Of a DNA stretch of 64,000 nt, positions 36,284 to 44,576 are shown one piece after another. The DNA is from an uncultured Lachnospiraceae bacterium (GTDB taxonomy: Bacteria > Bacillota > Clostridia > Lachnospirales > Lachnospiraceae), in the NCBI GenBank assembly GCA_947629385.1, contig CANRDO010000004.1, positions 35,110 to 99,109 on the forward strand, read 5' to 3'. The position numbers and the translations under genes are program-made. Each line of letters opens with the position of its first letter. The first letter of the stretch is position 1. The notes under the pieces are model-generated. The model did not search any database. It saw nothing but the letters and a program-made list of their open reading frames with translations, and was not told the DNA's origin.

Positions 36284-36832
36284 TTGGCACAGATACAGTT
36301 TCGATTTAACAAGAATGATGAATATCTGACACCTGCGTATGCGGTTTATCCGCTTATTAAGAGATTACGGGCAGGGTCGACAATCTGGTGTCCGTTTGAC
36401 GAGGCGGACAGCCAGTATGTCAAGGTTTTTAGGCGTTATGGTTTTGCTGTAATTCATAGCCATATTAACGAGGGACAGGATTTTTTTGCTATGGACGTTC
36501 CGGAATGTGACTATATTATCAGCAATCCACCGTACAGCTTAAAGCACCGTGTGATTATGAGGCTGTATGAGATCGGAAAACCATTTGCTATGCTTATTAA
36601 TTTTCAGGGAATATTTGACCATCGTGAGCGTTTTGAAATTTTCAGAAAAAAACGGGTAGAGATGTTATGGCTCAGCCCCAGGGTTAATTTTTCAAGCAAA
36701 AATAACAGCACCACAACAAATGCCCCTTTTCAAAGCGGTTATCTTTGCTGCGGTATATGCAGTAAACAGCTAGAGTTTGAATACCTTGATTTGAAACAGA
36801 AAAATAATTATTCAGCAAACTGTCCCGGTTGA
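36284..36832 (+). CDS. Adenine-specific DNA methyltransferase-like protein
   Basis: 182 aa from TTG 36284 (AAAGGGGGGAG upstream). Motif IV is SNPPYS, preceded by CDYII; an acidic stretch CPFDEADSQYVKVF stands where a SAM motif is expected. The size and order match short phage/ICE N6-adenine methylases, often mis-annotated as nucleotidyltransferase. It would mark incoming DNA against restriction. A canonical FxGxG motif is absent, so activity is uncertain. Confidence 0.75.
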   Translation: MAQIQFRFNKNDEYLTPAYAVYPLIKRLRAGSTIWCPFDEADSQYVKVFRRYGFAVIHSHINEGQDFFAMDVPECDYIISNPPYSLKHRVIMRLYEIGKPFAMLINFQGIFDHRERFEIFRKKRVEMLWLSPRVNFSSKNNSTTTNAPFQSGYLCCGICSKQLEFEYLDLKQKNNYSANCPG

Positions 36833-36867
36833 GATCATCCGGGACAGTATTATTATGGAGGGTTATC

Positions 36868-39800
36868 ATGGCCGGGAATAACGAACTGAACAACCAGAAT
36901 ATACAGGGAGATATGGAGATTCAGAATGAACAAAGCGACTGGAAAGCACGCCGGGAACAGCGGATGAAGGAGATCACGGAGCGTCTGGAGGTAGGCGTGA
37001 AACAGATATTCACGACAGATATGTATAAGGATTATCTGAATACAATGGGCAAGTTTCACAGGTACAGTTTCAAAAATTCCGTTCTGATCGCAGTGCAGAG
37101 ACCGGATGCGACGCTTGTTGCAGGATACGATGCCTGGGAGAAGAAGTTTAACCGCCACGTTAAGAGGGGCGAGAAGGGAATCCGGATTTTTGCGCCTGCA
37201 CCGGTAAAAGAAAGAAGGGAAACTGAAAAGGTTGATCCGGATACGAACGAACCTGTCATTGGAACGGACGGGACACCGGAAAAAGAGGTTGTTGAAGTAG
37301 TGGTTCCGCGCTTCCGGATAGCGACAGTATTTGACGTCTCACAGACATATGGGGAGGAGCTTCCCCACATTGACACACCTGAGCTGCTGGGAAGTATCGA
37401 AAACTATGATGTATTTATGGAAGCAGTCCGCCAGGTATCCCCGGTGCCGATCCGCTTTGGCATGACCACTGGAGACCTCAAAGGTTATTACCATAATGCG
37501 GATAAGGAGATTGTGATCCGGGAGGGCATGAGCGAGCTTCAGACAATGAAAACAGCCGTCCATGAAGTGGCACATGCAAAACTGCACGACAGGGATATAA
37601 TGCAGGAGAATGGGGAGCAGAAAGACAAAATGACAAAGGAAGTGGAGGCAGAAAGTGTAGCATACACGGTATGCCAGTATTTCGGACTGGACACTTCCGA
37701 TTATTCCTTTCCGTATATCGCAGGATGGAGCAGCGACAGGGATATGGAGGAACTTCGCCTGTCTATGGAGAATATCAGGAGAACGGCGGGCGAGATGATC
37801 GAGAACATGACAAGCTCCATGCAGAGGCTGATGGAAGATCCACAGCAGTTGAAAGAGAATGAAGCCGGCCTGGAGATGACGGAAAGCCCGGAACGGTACC
37901 AGAACGTAGAATTGTTCGATGTGCCTGCGCTGTTCTCCAATGGACGAGTGGAGGAAGGATCGCTTCCTGAAGGGATATTCAGTTATGACCTGCGGGGAGC
38001 AGACTTTGATCCGGGGTATCCGCTCACGGTGGAAAACCATGTGGCCGTCAACCATGCCGCCACGGTGCTGACAGCTGTTCCGATCCCCATGCCGGAGAAT
38101 GGGAGGCTGCGTCTTGGAAACGGCCTGAATTTTACCGGAGGCGAACAGACGATTGAGGAATACCTGCAGAAAATGGAGGGAAAGGATCTTGCATTAGAAC
38201 GGGAAATGTCCGAGGCTGCGATTGGGTATGAAAACGAAAACCTGTATCTCTCCGGGAAGGATGACCGCTATGCCATTTACCAGATATCAAGAGCAACAAA
38301 AGGACGGGAATACCAGTTTATGGGGACGGACTATATCAAGTCCCATAACATGACGGTGGATGCTGCAGATTACCAGTTTGTATATGGTGGGAAACTGTCG
38401 GGACAGGACACTCTTGACAGCATATATGAGAAATTTAATATTGACCATCCTGCCGGGTATACGGGGCACTCCCTTTCCATGAGTGACGTGATAGTCATGC
38501 AGAAAGATGGAGAGACGAAAGCTTACTATGTGGACAGCCTGGGATTCACGGACCTGCCGGATTTTGTTCCCCAACGACTGCATGAAGCGGATATGATCCG
38601 CAAACGGGAAGATTCACTGGTTACCCTGGACACTTCTGGGATAGAGATCGAGCAGCATGAAGGACAATGGCATACTGTTGACAAGATGGAGATACAGGAT
38701 GAGATATTCTATCTGATGCAGAATAATGAGTATGGGGACTCTGCTGCAGCTGTAATTTTAAATTCAGACGGCGACCTGGTGGCGCAGGAACTGAAAAACG
38801 GATTTGACAGGGGCGCTATGGAAGCAATCCGGGAATACCTTGCTGACAAAGGAATTGCATGGGAGCCGGACTTAAAAGATATGGAAGAAAAGACATATCC
38901 TCCAGTATACCGGGAAAGCCTTACATACGCGAGGGAACACGCTGAAAAGGACGCATATTTTGATTCAAAGCGGCTGAACATTGCCTGCAAGGAAGCAGTA
39001 GAGCTGGCGATACGTGGGGGCTTTGATGGAATGAGGCTTGATGAAGGCGTGGCAGATTCAGTCCTGGAGGAATTTGGCGGAGAAAGACTTTCCTACGTCT
39101 TAGCCTGTACGGTACAGTACAAGCCGTGGGATAGAAGGTTCTCGAACAGGACAAAAGAATGGGCGGAGGAAATCCCGATCTTGAGAGACGATGCCAGGGG
39201 TATGGATATACATCTTGACTATGTTATAGAAAGCCATCCGGCGGTTCTTGATGGTTTTATAGAGATTGTAAGGGGGAAGATCGGAGAACTGGAGCAAGAA
39301 GAGAGAAAGGACCTGAAATCTTTCGTTGCAAAATATTATGTAGTGAATGATGCTTATGGCGAGAAAGCAGAACGGGAGTATCAGTATTTCCAGGATTTGG
39401 ACTCTGCACTCACAGCATACGCGGCGCTCCCGAACCATCTGGACAAACAGATCGGCATGGAAAGTACGGAAAATACACCGTCACAGATGCCGCTCATTAA
39501 CTGCCGGAATGGGATCGGGGAGCTGAACGACATAAAATCCGTCTCATTGAGTGGAAAATGGGTAAATGCTGAGACAGAGGAAGCGCTGAAACAGGCAAAT
39601 GCATTTTTGAAGGAACACGACCCGGAGATCGCCTATCAGATGGGAAAACAATACTTTTTCATACAGGCGATACCGGAGGGGTATGATTACACGTTTTACA
39701 ATGCAGATTTTTCGGACATAGACGGAGGGATACTTGACCGGCCTGGCCTCCCAATCAGGCGGGCAATCAATGAGATCGTGGAGGATTTCGCAGGGGACAC

Positions 39801-40446
39801 GCATCCTCCGCTTAAAGTCATTGACGCTGCGGAATTCCGGGAAAAGGTAGATGCTATGGAAAAAGAAGCGATAGAACAGGGAAGGAAACTGCTGACGGCA
39901 GAAAAAGCTAATGATGGAACCGGAGCTTCGGAGCATAGGGAGCCGAAGATCAGCTTTTACGTTGCTGAATGCATGGAATTTCCTTCGGTGGGGGAATGCC
40001 ATGAAAACATAGCGACATTGCAGGAGGCTATGGAGATTTACCGCCAAATCCCTGCTAATAGGCTGAGTGGGATAAAAGGGATCGGTTTTTGTCTGGATGA
40101 CGGCAGCGATTATGATGGGAATTTTGAGCTTATGAGTGCCGGAATAGTAAGAAAGGATATTATCAATGAAATCCCCCATTATAAGGAAAGCCCTTTGGTA
40201 CAGCAGGCAATCGCTGACATGGAAATGATTCTGGAAAAGGAAAGAAGCGTCGAACTTCCTGCAGAGCCGGTTCAGAAAGAGCCGAAAGAAACAGCGACGA
40301 ATGAAGTACCGGGTGAAAAGGTAACTCTGAAAGGCGAAAAAAGACGCTCTGTTCTGGAGGCACTCAGGGAGCGGCAGGCGAAGCTGAAAGAACAGGAAAA
40401 GAAGCAGGAGACACAGGCCCAGAAGAAAGGAGAGCAGGAATTATGA
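36868..40446 (+). CDS. ArdC/LtrC-like zincin with YodL domains
   Basis: 1192 aa from ATG 36868 (TGGAGGG upstream). Residues about 20-170 form an ArdC-N ssDNA-binding domain (FHRYSFKNSVLIAVQRPDAT), then a zinc peptidase-like segment with HEVAH (232-236) and downstream EAESVAY. A YodL domain (YAIYQISRATKGREYQFMGT ... GHSLSMSDVIV) spans about 470-575, a DUF4316-like domain follows to about 670, and further ICE-specific domains (LACTVQYKPWDRRFSNR; FYVAECMEFPSVGECHE) fill the rest. The C-terminus has KRRSVLEALRERQAKLKEQE. ArdC proteins protect incoming single-stranded DNA from restriction; the same role is likely here. Confidence 0.85.
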   Translation: MAGNNELNNQNIQGDMEIQNEQSDWKARREQRMKEITERLEVGVKQIFTTDMYKDYLNTMGKFHRYSFKNSVLIAVQRPDATLVAGYDAWEKKFNRHVKRGEKGIRIFAPAPVKERRETEKVDPDTNEPVIGTDGTPEKEVVEVVVPRFRIATVFDVSQTYGEELPHIDTPELLGSIENYDVFMEAVRQVSPVPIRFGMTTGDLKGYYHNADKEIVIREGMSELQTMKTAVHEVAHAKLHDRDIMQENGEQKDKMTKEVEAESVAYTVCQYFGLDTSDYSFPYIAGWSSDRDMEELRLSMENIRRTAGEMIENMTSSMQRLMEDPQQLKENEAGLEMTESPERYQNVELFDVPALFSNGRVEEGSLPEGIFSYDLRGADFDPGYPLTVENHVAVNHAATVLTAVPIPMPENGRLRLGNGLNFTGGEQTIEEYLQKMEGKDLALEREMSEAAIGYENENLYLSGKDDRYAIYQISRATKGREYQFMGTDYIKSHNMTVDAADYQFVYGGKLSGQDTLDSIYEKFNIDHPAGYTGHSLSMSDVIVMQKDGETKAYYVDSLGFTDLPDFVPQRLHEADMIRKREDSLVTLDTSGIEIEQHEGQWHTVDKMEIQDEIFYLMQNNEYGDSAAAVILNSDGDLVAQELKNGFDRGAMEAIREYLADKGIAWEPDLKDMEEKTYPPVYRESLTYAREHAEKDAYFDSKRLNIACKEAVELAIRGGFDGMRLDEGVADSVLEEFGGERLSYVLACTVQYKPWDRRFSNRTKEWAEEIPILRDDARGMDIHLDYVIESHPAVLDGFIEIVRGKIGELEQEERKDLKSFVAKYYVVNDAYGEKAEREYQYFQDLDSALTAYAALPNHLDKQIGMESTENTPSQMPLINCRNGIGELNDIKSVSLSGKWVNAETEEALKQANAFLKEHDPEIAYQMGKQYFFIQAIPEGYDYTFYNADFSDIDGGILDRPGLPIRRAINEIVEDFAGDTHPPLKVIDAAEFREKVDAMEKEAIEQGRKLLTAEKANDGTGASEHREPKISFYVAECMEFPSVGECHENIATLQEAMEIYRQIPANRLSGIKGIGFCLDDGSDYDGNFELMSAGIVRKDIINEIPHYKESPLVQQAIADMEMILEKERSVELPAEPVQKEPKETATNEVPGEKVTLKGEKRRSVLEALRERQAKLKEQEKKQETQAQKKGEQEL

Positions 40447-40667
40447 TGACATTTGACATGAATGAGAACTTGATAATGGCAATGTTCCAGAAAGAGAACC
40501 GTCTGCAGACGATGAATGAGATCCGCGGCGTGATTCCATTTGTAAAGGACGATGAAGAGATTCTTCCGCTGATTAACAGCACTTTGGAAAAAATGTCCGA
40601 AATATCCGATCAGGATTTCCTTGCACTCGATCTTGAACCATATAAACAGGAACCTGTGGAGGGTTGA
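40443..40667 (+). CDS. Transposon-transfer assisting protein (TTRAP)
   Basis: 74 aa beginning MMTFDMNENLIMAMFQKENR and containing MNEIRGVIPFVKDDEEILPL, the TTRAP family. The first codon overlaps the stop of the ArdC gene (ATGATG); AAAGGAGAG at 40427-40435 provides the ribosome site. The family is linked to Tn916/CTn transfer but its mechanism is unknown. The next gene begins 3 bases after its stop. Confidence 0.85.
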   Translation: MMTFDMNENLIMAMFQKENRLQTMNEIRGVIPFVKDDEEILPLINSTLEKMSEISDQDFLALDLEPYKQEPVEG

Positions 40668-40670
40668 GGC

Positions 40671-41522
40671 ATGGATCGCGGGCAGTTTGCGGTATATCAG
40701 CTAAAAAATATTCCGGGAAACCGTGAACTGCGTTTTCGGCCATATAAGGAGCTGCTTGAAAAGGGTATACGGATCAGCATAAGCAGTTACGGGAAAGTGT
40801 ATGAGGGCAGGCTGGAGGCCTCTGACTCGCCGGATAATATCCGCATACGTCTCCAGAGAAAGCTCCCACGGACTTTTTCGGGGCATTCGCTTAGCGTCAG
40901 TGACGTGTTTGTTCTGAACCGAGATGATGCAATTACATCTTACTATCTGGAGAAACAAGGGTTCAGTATACTTCCGGATTTTTTCAGAAAATCATCAGCC
41001 GGAACGTTGATCAATATTGATACGGCAGATTATCGGATAGAAGGAAAGGAAGGAATGTGGTTGGCCTATGACAGTATAGTTGTCGGTGGCCGGGAATTCT
41101 TCCTTATGGAGCGAACCGACAGCGGTTTTTCTGATCCCAGGGTGGTTCTGGACGAAACTGGCAGGATTGCCGTAGACGATGTTCACAACGGTTTTGATGA
41201 TGTTGTGAGGGCTAAGATTAGTCAGATCGTAGGGGAAAAAGAAAGCAGCCGTCCGCAGCCGGAGCAGAAGGTGTCACTTGAAAACTGGCAGAAGGCATAT
41301 GAGAACGGCGAGTATCTTCGGAGCGCAGAAATATCTGGAGAGCAGAATTACAACATGATTGATGGGCTGATGAATAATCTGCCGGCGAAGCCGCGCGTGA
41401 TCGGGAAACGTATTTCGGTTCTTGACAGGCTGCATTTGAAGCAGGCCAGAATCTCGGCAAAGAGAAACAGACCAGAACTACAAGCGGCAGAGGAGCAGGA
41501 GATGGAGCGTAAACAGACCTGA
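40671..41522 (+). CDS. YodL / DUF4316 domain protein
   Basis: 283 aa. The N-terminal YodL domain (FAVYQLKNIPGNRELRFRPY ... GHSLSVSDVFVLN) and a following domain (INIDTADYRIEGKEGMWLAY to VHNGFDD) are clear paralogs of the central domains of the ArdC protein upstream. The C-terminal DUF4316 part holds SLENWQKAYENGEYLRSAEI and RISVLDRLHLKQARISAKRN. Function unknown. Last gene of the operon; a terminator starts 5 bases after the stop. Confidence 0.8.
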   Translation: MDRGQFAVYQLKNIPGNRELRFRPYKELLEKGIRISISSYGKVYEGRLEASDSPDNIRIRLQRKLPRTFSGHSLSVSDVFVLNRDDAITSYYLEKQGFSILPDFFRKSSAGTLINIDTADYRIEGKEGMWLAYDSIVVGGREFFLMERTDSGFSDPRVVLDETGRIAVDDVHNGFDDVVRAKISQIVGEKESSRPQPEQKVSLENWQKAYENGEYLRSAEISGEQNYNMIDGLMNNLPAKPRVIGKRISVLDRLHLKQARISAKRNRPELQAAEEQEMERKQT

Positions 41523-41526
41523 AAGA

Positions 41527-41563
41527 AGATACCTGGCTATTTTATAGCTGGGTGTCTTTTTTT
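41527..41563 (+). terminator. Terminator of the ArdC-TTRAP-YodL operon
   Basis: Stem AGATACCTGGCTAT / ATAGCTGGGTGTCT with a 3-base loop, followed by TTTTTTT. Confidence 0.85.
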
Positions 41564-41565
41564 AA

Positions 41566-41594
41566 TTGACAAGGGACTTAGGCGTTGTTACAAT
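41566..41594 (+). promoter_or_regulatory. Sigma-A promoter for the 24-aa peptide mRNA
   Basis: TTGACA (41566-41571), 17-bp spacer, TACAAT (41589-41594). It directly follows the upstream terminator and reads toward the peptide ORF at 41673. Confidence 0.8.
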
Positions 41595-41615
41595 AAAAAT
41601 GCCCTTAAATGGGCG

Positions 41616-41810
41616 GAGGCACTGCAAAGCGGCAGGCGGTTGGCTAATATCTCCCGAAAGGGGGTGAGGCTTATGCGGATTACGTTACATATCGGTAAGT
41701 ATACCGTTACGATAATTGTAAAAAGCAACGACCGCCAGTGCAAGTGACGGTCGTTTAAGTAAAACTTAAATTTGTACCGAAACGAAGCCAACCGCTTGTC
41801 GCAGTGCCTC
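41616..41810. repeat. Inverted repeat bracketing the small toxin-like ORF
   Basis: Left arm GAGGCACTGC (41616-41625) plus GCGGTTGGCT (41636-41645); right arm AGCCAACCGC (41786-41795) plus GCAGTGCCTC (41801-41810). Sense and antisense transcripts therefore begin with nearly the same sequence. Confidence 0.85.
41673..41747 (+). CDS. 24-aa toxin-like peptide (putative type I toxin)
   Basis: Peptide starts MRITLHIGKYTVTIIVKSND and ends RQCK, a short amphipathic, partly hydrophobic segment with a charged tail. AAAGGGGGTGAGG (41657-41669) is a very strong ribosome site. The last codons lie in a hairpin (AACGACCG 41727-41734 / CGGTCGTT 41748-41755). A converging antisense promoter lies just downstream. 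This layout (tiny peptide, convergent antisense RNA, shared hairpin) is that of type I toxin-antitoxin loci such as par/fst and txpA/ratA; the peptide itself is not one I can assign to a named family. Confidence 0.6.
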   Translation: MRITLHIGKYTVTIIVKSNDRQCK

Positions 41811-41815
41811 TTTCT
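41718..41815 (-). ncRNA. Candidate antisense antitoxin RNA
   Basis: The minus-strand promoter reads TTGACA (complement of 41845-41850), 17-bp spacer, TATAAT (complement of 41822-41827). The predicted RNA starts near 41815, runs through the right repeat arm and overlaps the 3' half of the peptide ORF. It ends at hairpin 41727-41755, which on this strand is followed by GCTTTTT (to about 41720). Roughly 95-100 nt. Confidence 0.65.
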
Positions 41816-41821
41816 GCCTTT

Positions 41822-41850
41822 ATTATATGCGCAGGTGTGGGAAATGTCAA
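41822..41850 (-). promoter_or_regulatory. Consensus sigma-A promoter for the antisense RNA
   Basis: Exact TTGACA-17-TATAAT on the minus strand, one of the few perfect consensus promoters in the window. Confidence 0.85.
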
Positions 41851-41913
41851 CCGAAAGAAAATGGAGCATAGGATTCCCTTTCCATTATCTGAATGCCGAC
41901 ATTTCTTCTGCAA

Positions 41914-42114
41914 CTAATCTTTGTAATGGGTGGCAATATCTTCGATGTTGCAGTCAAGGATGTTGCAGAGCATATTGATGGTGTTCATGCTGACGCCTTC
42001 ATTGTGCTGCAGACGGTAAAGGAGAGACTTACTGAAATGATATTCAGTGTGCAGGGCATATTTCGTGATGCCTTTTTCTTTCATAGTTGCCCAAAGCTTA
42101 TCATATTTTATCAA
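41914..42114 (-). CDS. XRE-family helix-turn-helix repressor
   Basis: 66 aa starting at TTG 42114 with GAGGTGAGGGAG just upstream. A single Cro/CI HTH: KYDKLWATMKEKGITKYALH, then FSKSLLYRLQHNEGVSMNTI and NMLCNILDCNIEDIA. Compact repressors like this commonly control mobilisation genes in CTn elements. It has its own promoter at 42148-42175 and faces away from the membrane protein at 42221. Confidence 0.85.
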   Translation of the reverse strand: MIKYDKLWATMKEKGITKYALHTEYHFSKSLLYRLQHNEGVSMNTINMLCNILDCNIEDIATHYKD

Positions 42115-42147
42115 ACTCCCTCACCTCTTTCCCCTTGCATTTCTTTT

Positions 42148-42175
42148 ATTATAGGGTTAGGATAGGAGCTGACAA
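42148..42175 (-). promoter_or_regulatory. Promoter of the XRE gene at 41914
   Basis: On the minus strand TTGTCA (complement of 42170-42175), 16-bp spacer, TATAAT (complement of 42148-42153). The start of transcription would fall near 42140, 25 bases before the start codon. Confidence 0.7.
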
Positions 42176-42220
42176 AGGTTCTGTTTTCGGAACCCATTCC
42201 GCCGAAGGAAGGGATAAGAA

Positions 42221-42652
42221 GTGGTAAGAAAAGAGCAGATTTTGGGCATGGTTTTATTAGTTGTAGTAGTCTTTATCGGTATTTCTGGAACGAAGCTATT
42301 CAATGACAAGCAAAAAGACCATAGTGGTGTGCCCGATATAGTAAGCAGTTCAAGAGTGAACGGCAATGAGTGTCTGACCGTTGTGGCAAACTGTGAAGAT
42401 ATTAAGGATAGGGAGACTTTTGCCCGTGAAATTATCTATATGTGCCAGTTGAATGCCTTTCATGCCGTAAAGTTTAGCTCTTTTCCGTCCACATTGGATA
42501 TATCTGCCTATCTGCAGCGCAAAGATATAGGACAGAGAAAACCTTTCTGCAAGATCAGGTTTACTCCGTCAGATCAAAGGAAAGAATATAATATAAAGGA
42601 TGATTCAGACAGCTATCACCTGTACCTGGATGACAAGGAGATAGCATTTTAA
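42221..42652 (+). CDS. Membrane-anchored hypothetical protein
   Basis: 143 aa from GTG 42221 with GAAGGAAGGGA upstream. One N-terminal membrane helix (ILGMVLLVVVVFIGISG) is followed by an extracellular domain (VNGNECLTVVANCEDIKDRE to YHLYLDDKEIAF). This type of protein is seen next to relaxase genes in clostridial elements, but I recognise no characterised family. It converges on the relaxase gene, with no base between the two stops. Confidence 0.55.
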   Translation: MVRKEQILGMVLLVVVVFIGISGTKLFNDKQKDHSGVPDIVSSSRVNGNECLTVVANCEDIKDRETFAREIIYMCQLNAFHAVKFSSFPSTLDISAYLQRKDIGQRKPFCKIRFTPSDQRKEYNIKDDSDSYHLYLDDKEIAF

Positions 42653-44221
42653 TTATGAAATCTCAGTAGTTTTCTGCTGATCTGTTCTATGAGCAGAGAC
42701 ATTTCCCAATATCATATCTACGTTAGAACAGACGGTTTTTAACTCCTTCTGATAACAACGTAAGTTTTTTAAAGTTTCGTATTGACTGGCTTTCAAAGAA
42801 ACCAGTTTTTCTTTTTCTTCCTTTAGTGCTTTCATGGATGGAAGTGGTCCACCGTCAGAATGTTTCTTTAGAGTATCGCGCGCAGCTTCGTATAAGGCTA
42901 TTTCGGAAGAATGTTCCTGCCGAAAACGCTTTTTGCTGTTGGATTTAAGATACTGTCTGTATGTTTCTTTGTTTGCAAGGTATTGGCCGGTGAAATGGAT
43001 CTGCTGATTGACATTCTTTAATGCTTGTTCAGTTGCCCGCAGGGTATCACTCATTTCATGTACTTGTGATTGAGCATTTGAAAAATCAGCCAAGAGATCC
43101 TGCCGGGTGTTATAACCATGCTCCTGCACATAAGCAATGGTCTGCGCCATCTGTTGGAGATTGGTTAGTTTCACCCGTCTGGCATAGGCATGGCTTTGCT
43201 GCGCTTTTACACACTGTTGAAGGTCAAGTACGAGCCTGAGTTGGATTTTATGATTCCGCAGATCGGGTGATGCTGCAGCATTTTCTGCAAATCTGCTTAT
43301 CAGGTAATTTTTCTCATAGCGTGTGCCAAGATTTCGGCCAGTGATCGCTTTGCTGCGGTCCGGATGAAGATAGCTGATCCTGCCACGGCTCATTTTCACT
43401 TCGATCTTGAATTTTTCAAGAAGATATTTCTCAAACTCGTCGAAGCTGACTGTTTTGCTGGCGGCTTCCTCAATCGAATTACGCAGATAATCTTTTTGCG
43501 TTTGATACTCACTTGAGCGGATTGGGACGGTTCCGGTTGTGGAGAGAGTGGTATTTGCAGTGACCTTTGTTTGTCCCCTAAGTCTTGCCCGATACTCCCG
43601 GTCCGTTATTTTCTTTTCAGCAGGGGAGAGAAGATCAACTTGATGAAGATTCTCATCATGGCACATATCCATGACCGCCTGTTTTAAGTGGAGCAATAAA
43701 TTTCTAGTCTGGTGATGTTTGAATCCGGCGCGGCAATCACTCGGACGCTCCATAAAGTTTTGTTGCGCTACGTCAAATTTACGGAGACTGTTGATTACGA
43801 TATGGACGTGAATATTGCCGCTCCCATTATGGCCGTCTGTGTGAGTGCAAACGAGAGCCTGATGTCCAGGAAAATATTTTTTGGCAAAAGATACGCCGAG
43901 TTGTTGTGCGTGCTCTCCAGACAGGTCACATTCTGATACGTCTTTCGGATCAAAACTGATGATATAATGATGTGACTTGACATCACTATAATTCTGATTC
44001 TTATGGTATTTGGCATTTAGTTCGAGACACTCAGCGTCGAAGGTAAACGGATTGCAGTTAAGACCGTCGAGGCAGTATTCCTCTCGTGGGAGCAAGTCTC
44101 CGTTTTCATCAAGTATTGGTTTTCCGGTAGATTCATCGTGTTGGAACATGAGATAACGCTGTGCTTCCCCGTAATCTGCATTTTTACTTGTTAAGTGTTT
44201 CAGTATAGCCAAGAAAATCAC
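42653..44221 (-). CDS. MobA/VirD2-family relaxase
   Basis: 522 aa from GTG 44221, overlapping the end of mobC by 38 bases. The N-terminal relaxase domain has the histidine triad in HTDGHNGSGNIHVHIVIN (H131, H138, H140); Tyr18 or Tyr23 near the N-terminus may be the catalytic residue. The C-terminal half is coiled coil (about 360-500). It nicks oriT and stays covalently attached to the 5' end during transfer. It is transcribed opposite to the T4SS operon, as in Tn1549-like elements. Confidence 0.9.
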   Translation of the reverse strand: MIFLAILKHLTSKNADYGEAQRYLMFQHDESTGKPILDENGDLLPREEYCLDGLNCNPFTFDAECLELNAKYHKNQNYSDVKSHHYIISFDPKDVSECDLSGEHAQQLGVSFAKKYFPGHQALVCTHTDGHNGSGNIHVHIVINSLRKFDVAQQNFMERPSDCRAGFKHHQTRNLLLHLKQAVMDMCHDENLHQVDLLSPAEKKITDREYRARLRGQTKVTANTTLSTTGTVPIRSSEYQTQKDYLRNSIEEAASKTVSFDEFEKYLLEKFKIEVKMSRGRISYLHPDRSKAITGRNLGTRYEKNYLISRFAENAAASPDLRNHKIQLRLVLDLQQCVKAQQSHAYARRVKLTNLQQMAQTIAYVQEHGYNTRQDLLADFSNAQSQVHEMSDTLRATEQALKNVNQQIHFTGQYLANKETYRQYLKSNSKKRFRQEHSSEIALYEAARDTLKKHSDGGPLPSMKALKEEKEKLVSLKASQYETLKNLRCYQKELKTVCSNVDMILGNVSAHRTDQQKTTEIS

Positions 44222-44576
44222 CTGCCATTTTCAAAACTTCAAATTTCATTTCATAGATTCTTGCAATACTCTGGTTGATTGCTTTGCGCATTTCCTGTGA
44301 ATGAATGCCGCCACTGTTAAAATGCCGTGCAATCTGGTTAAGATTGCTGCCAATCTTCCCGAACTCAGCAACCAGTTTTTTTAATTCCGGGACGTCTGCA
44401 ACGATTTCATATTTAACTACGACTTTCTTACCAACGATCTGTTGTCTGCAAAATTCTGCGATTGTAAGGTTTGCTTGTTGAGCGTAATTTGAAACGATTT
44501 CATATTCTAAGTCACTCAATCTAAGATAAACACGGTGCGGATGCGTAAATTCTTTTGCTTTCTTTGGTCTTGCCAT
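44184..44576 (-). CDS. mobC: MobC-like relaxosome accessory protein
   Basis: 130 aa from ATG 44576 (AAAGGAA upstream). Basic N-terminus MARPKKAKEFTHPHRVYLRL followed by an RHH-like fold (SDLEYEIVSNYAQQANLTIA) and the MobC signature EFGKIGSNLNQIARHFNSGG. It helps the relaxase open and bind oriT. Overlap with the relaxase gene indicates coupled translation. Confidence 0.9.
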   Translation of the reverse strand: MARPKKAKEFTHPHRVYLRLSDLEYEIVSNYAQQANLTIAEFCRQQIVGKKVVVKYEIVADVPELKKLVAEFGKIGSNLNQIARHFNSGGIHSQEMRKAINQSIARIYEMKFEVLKMAGDFLGYTETLNK

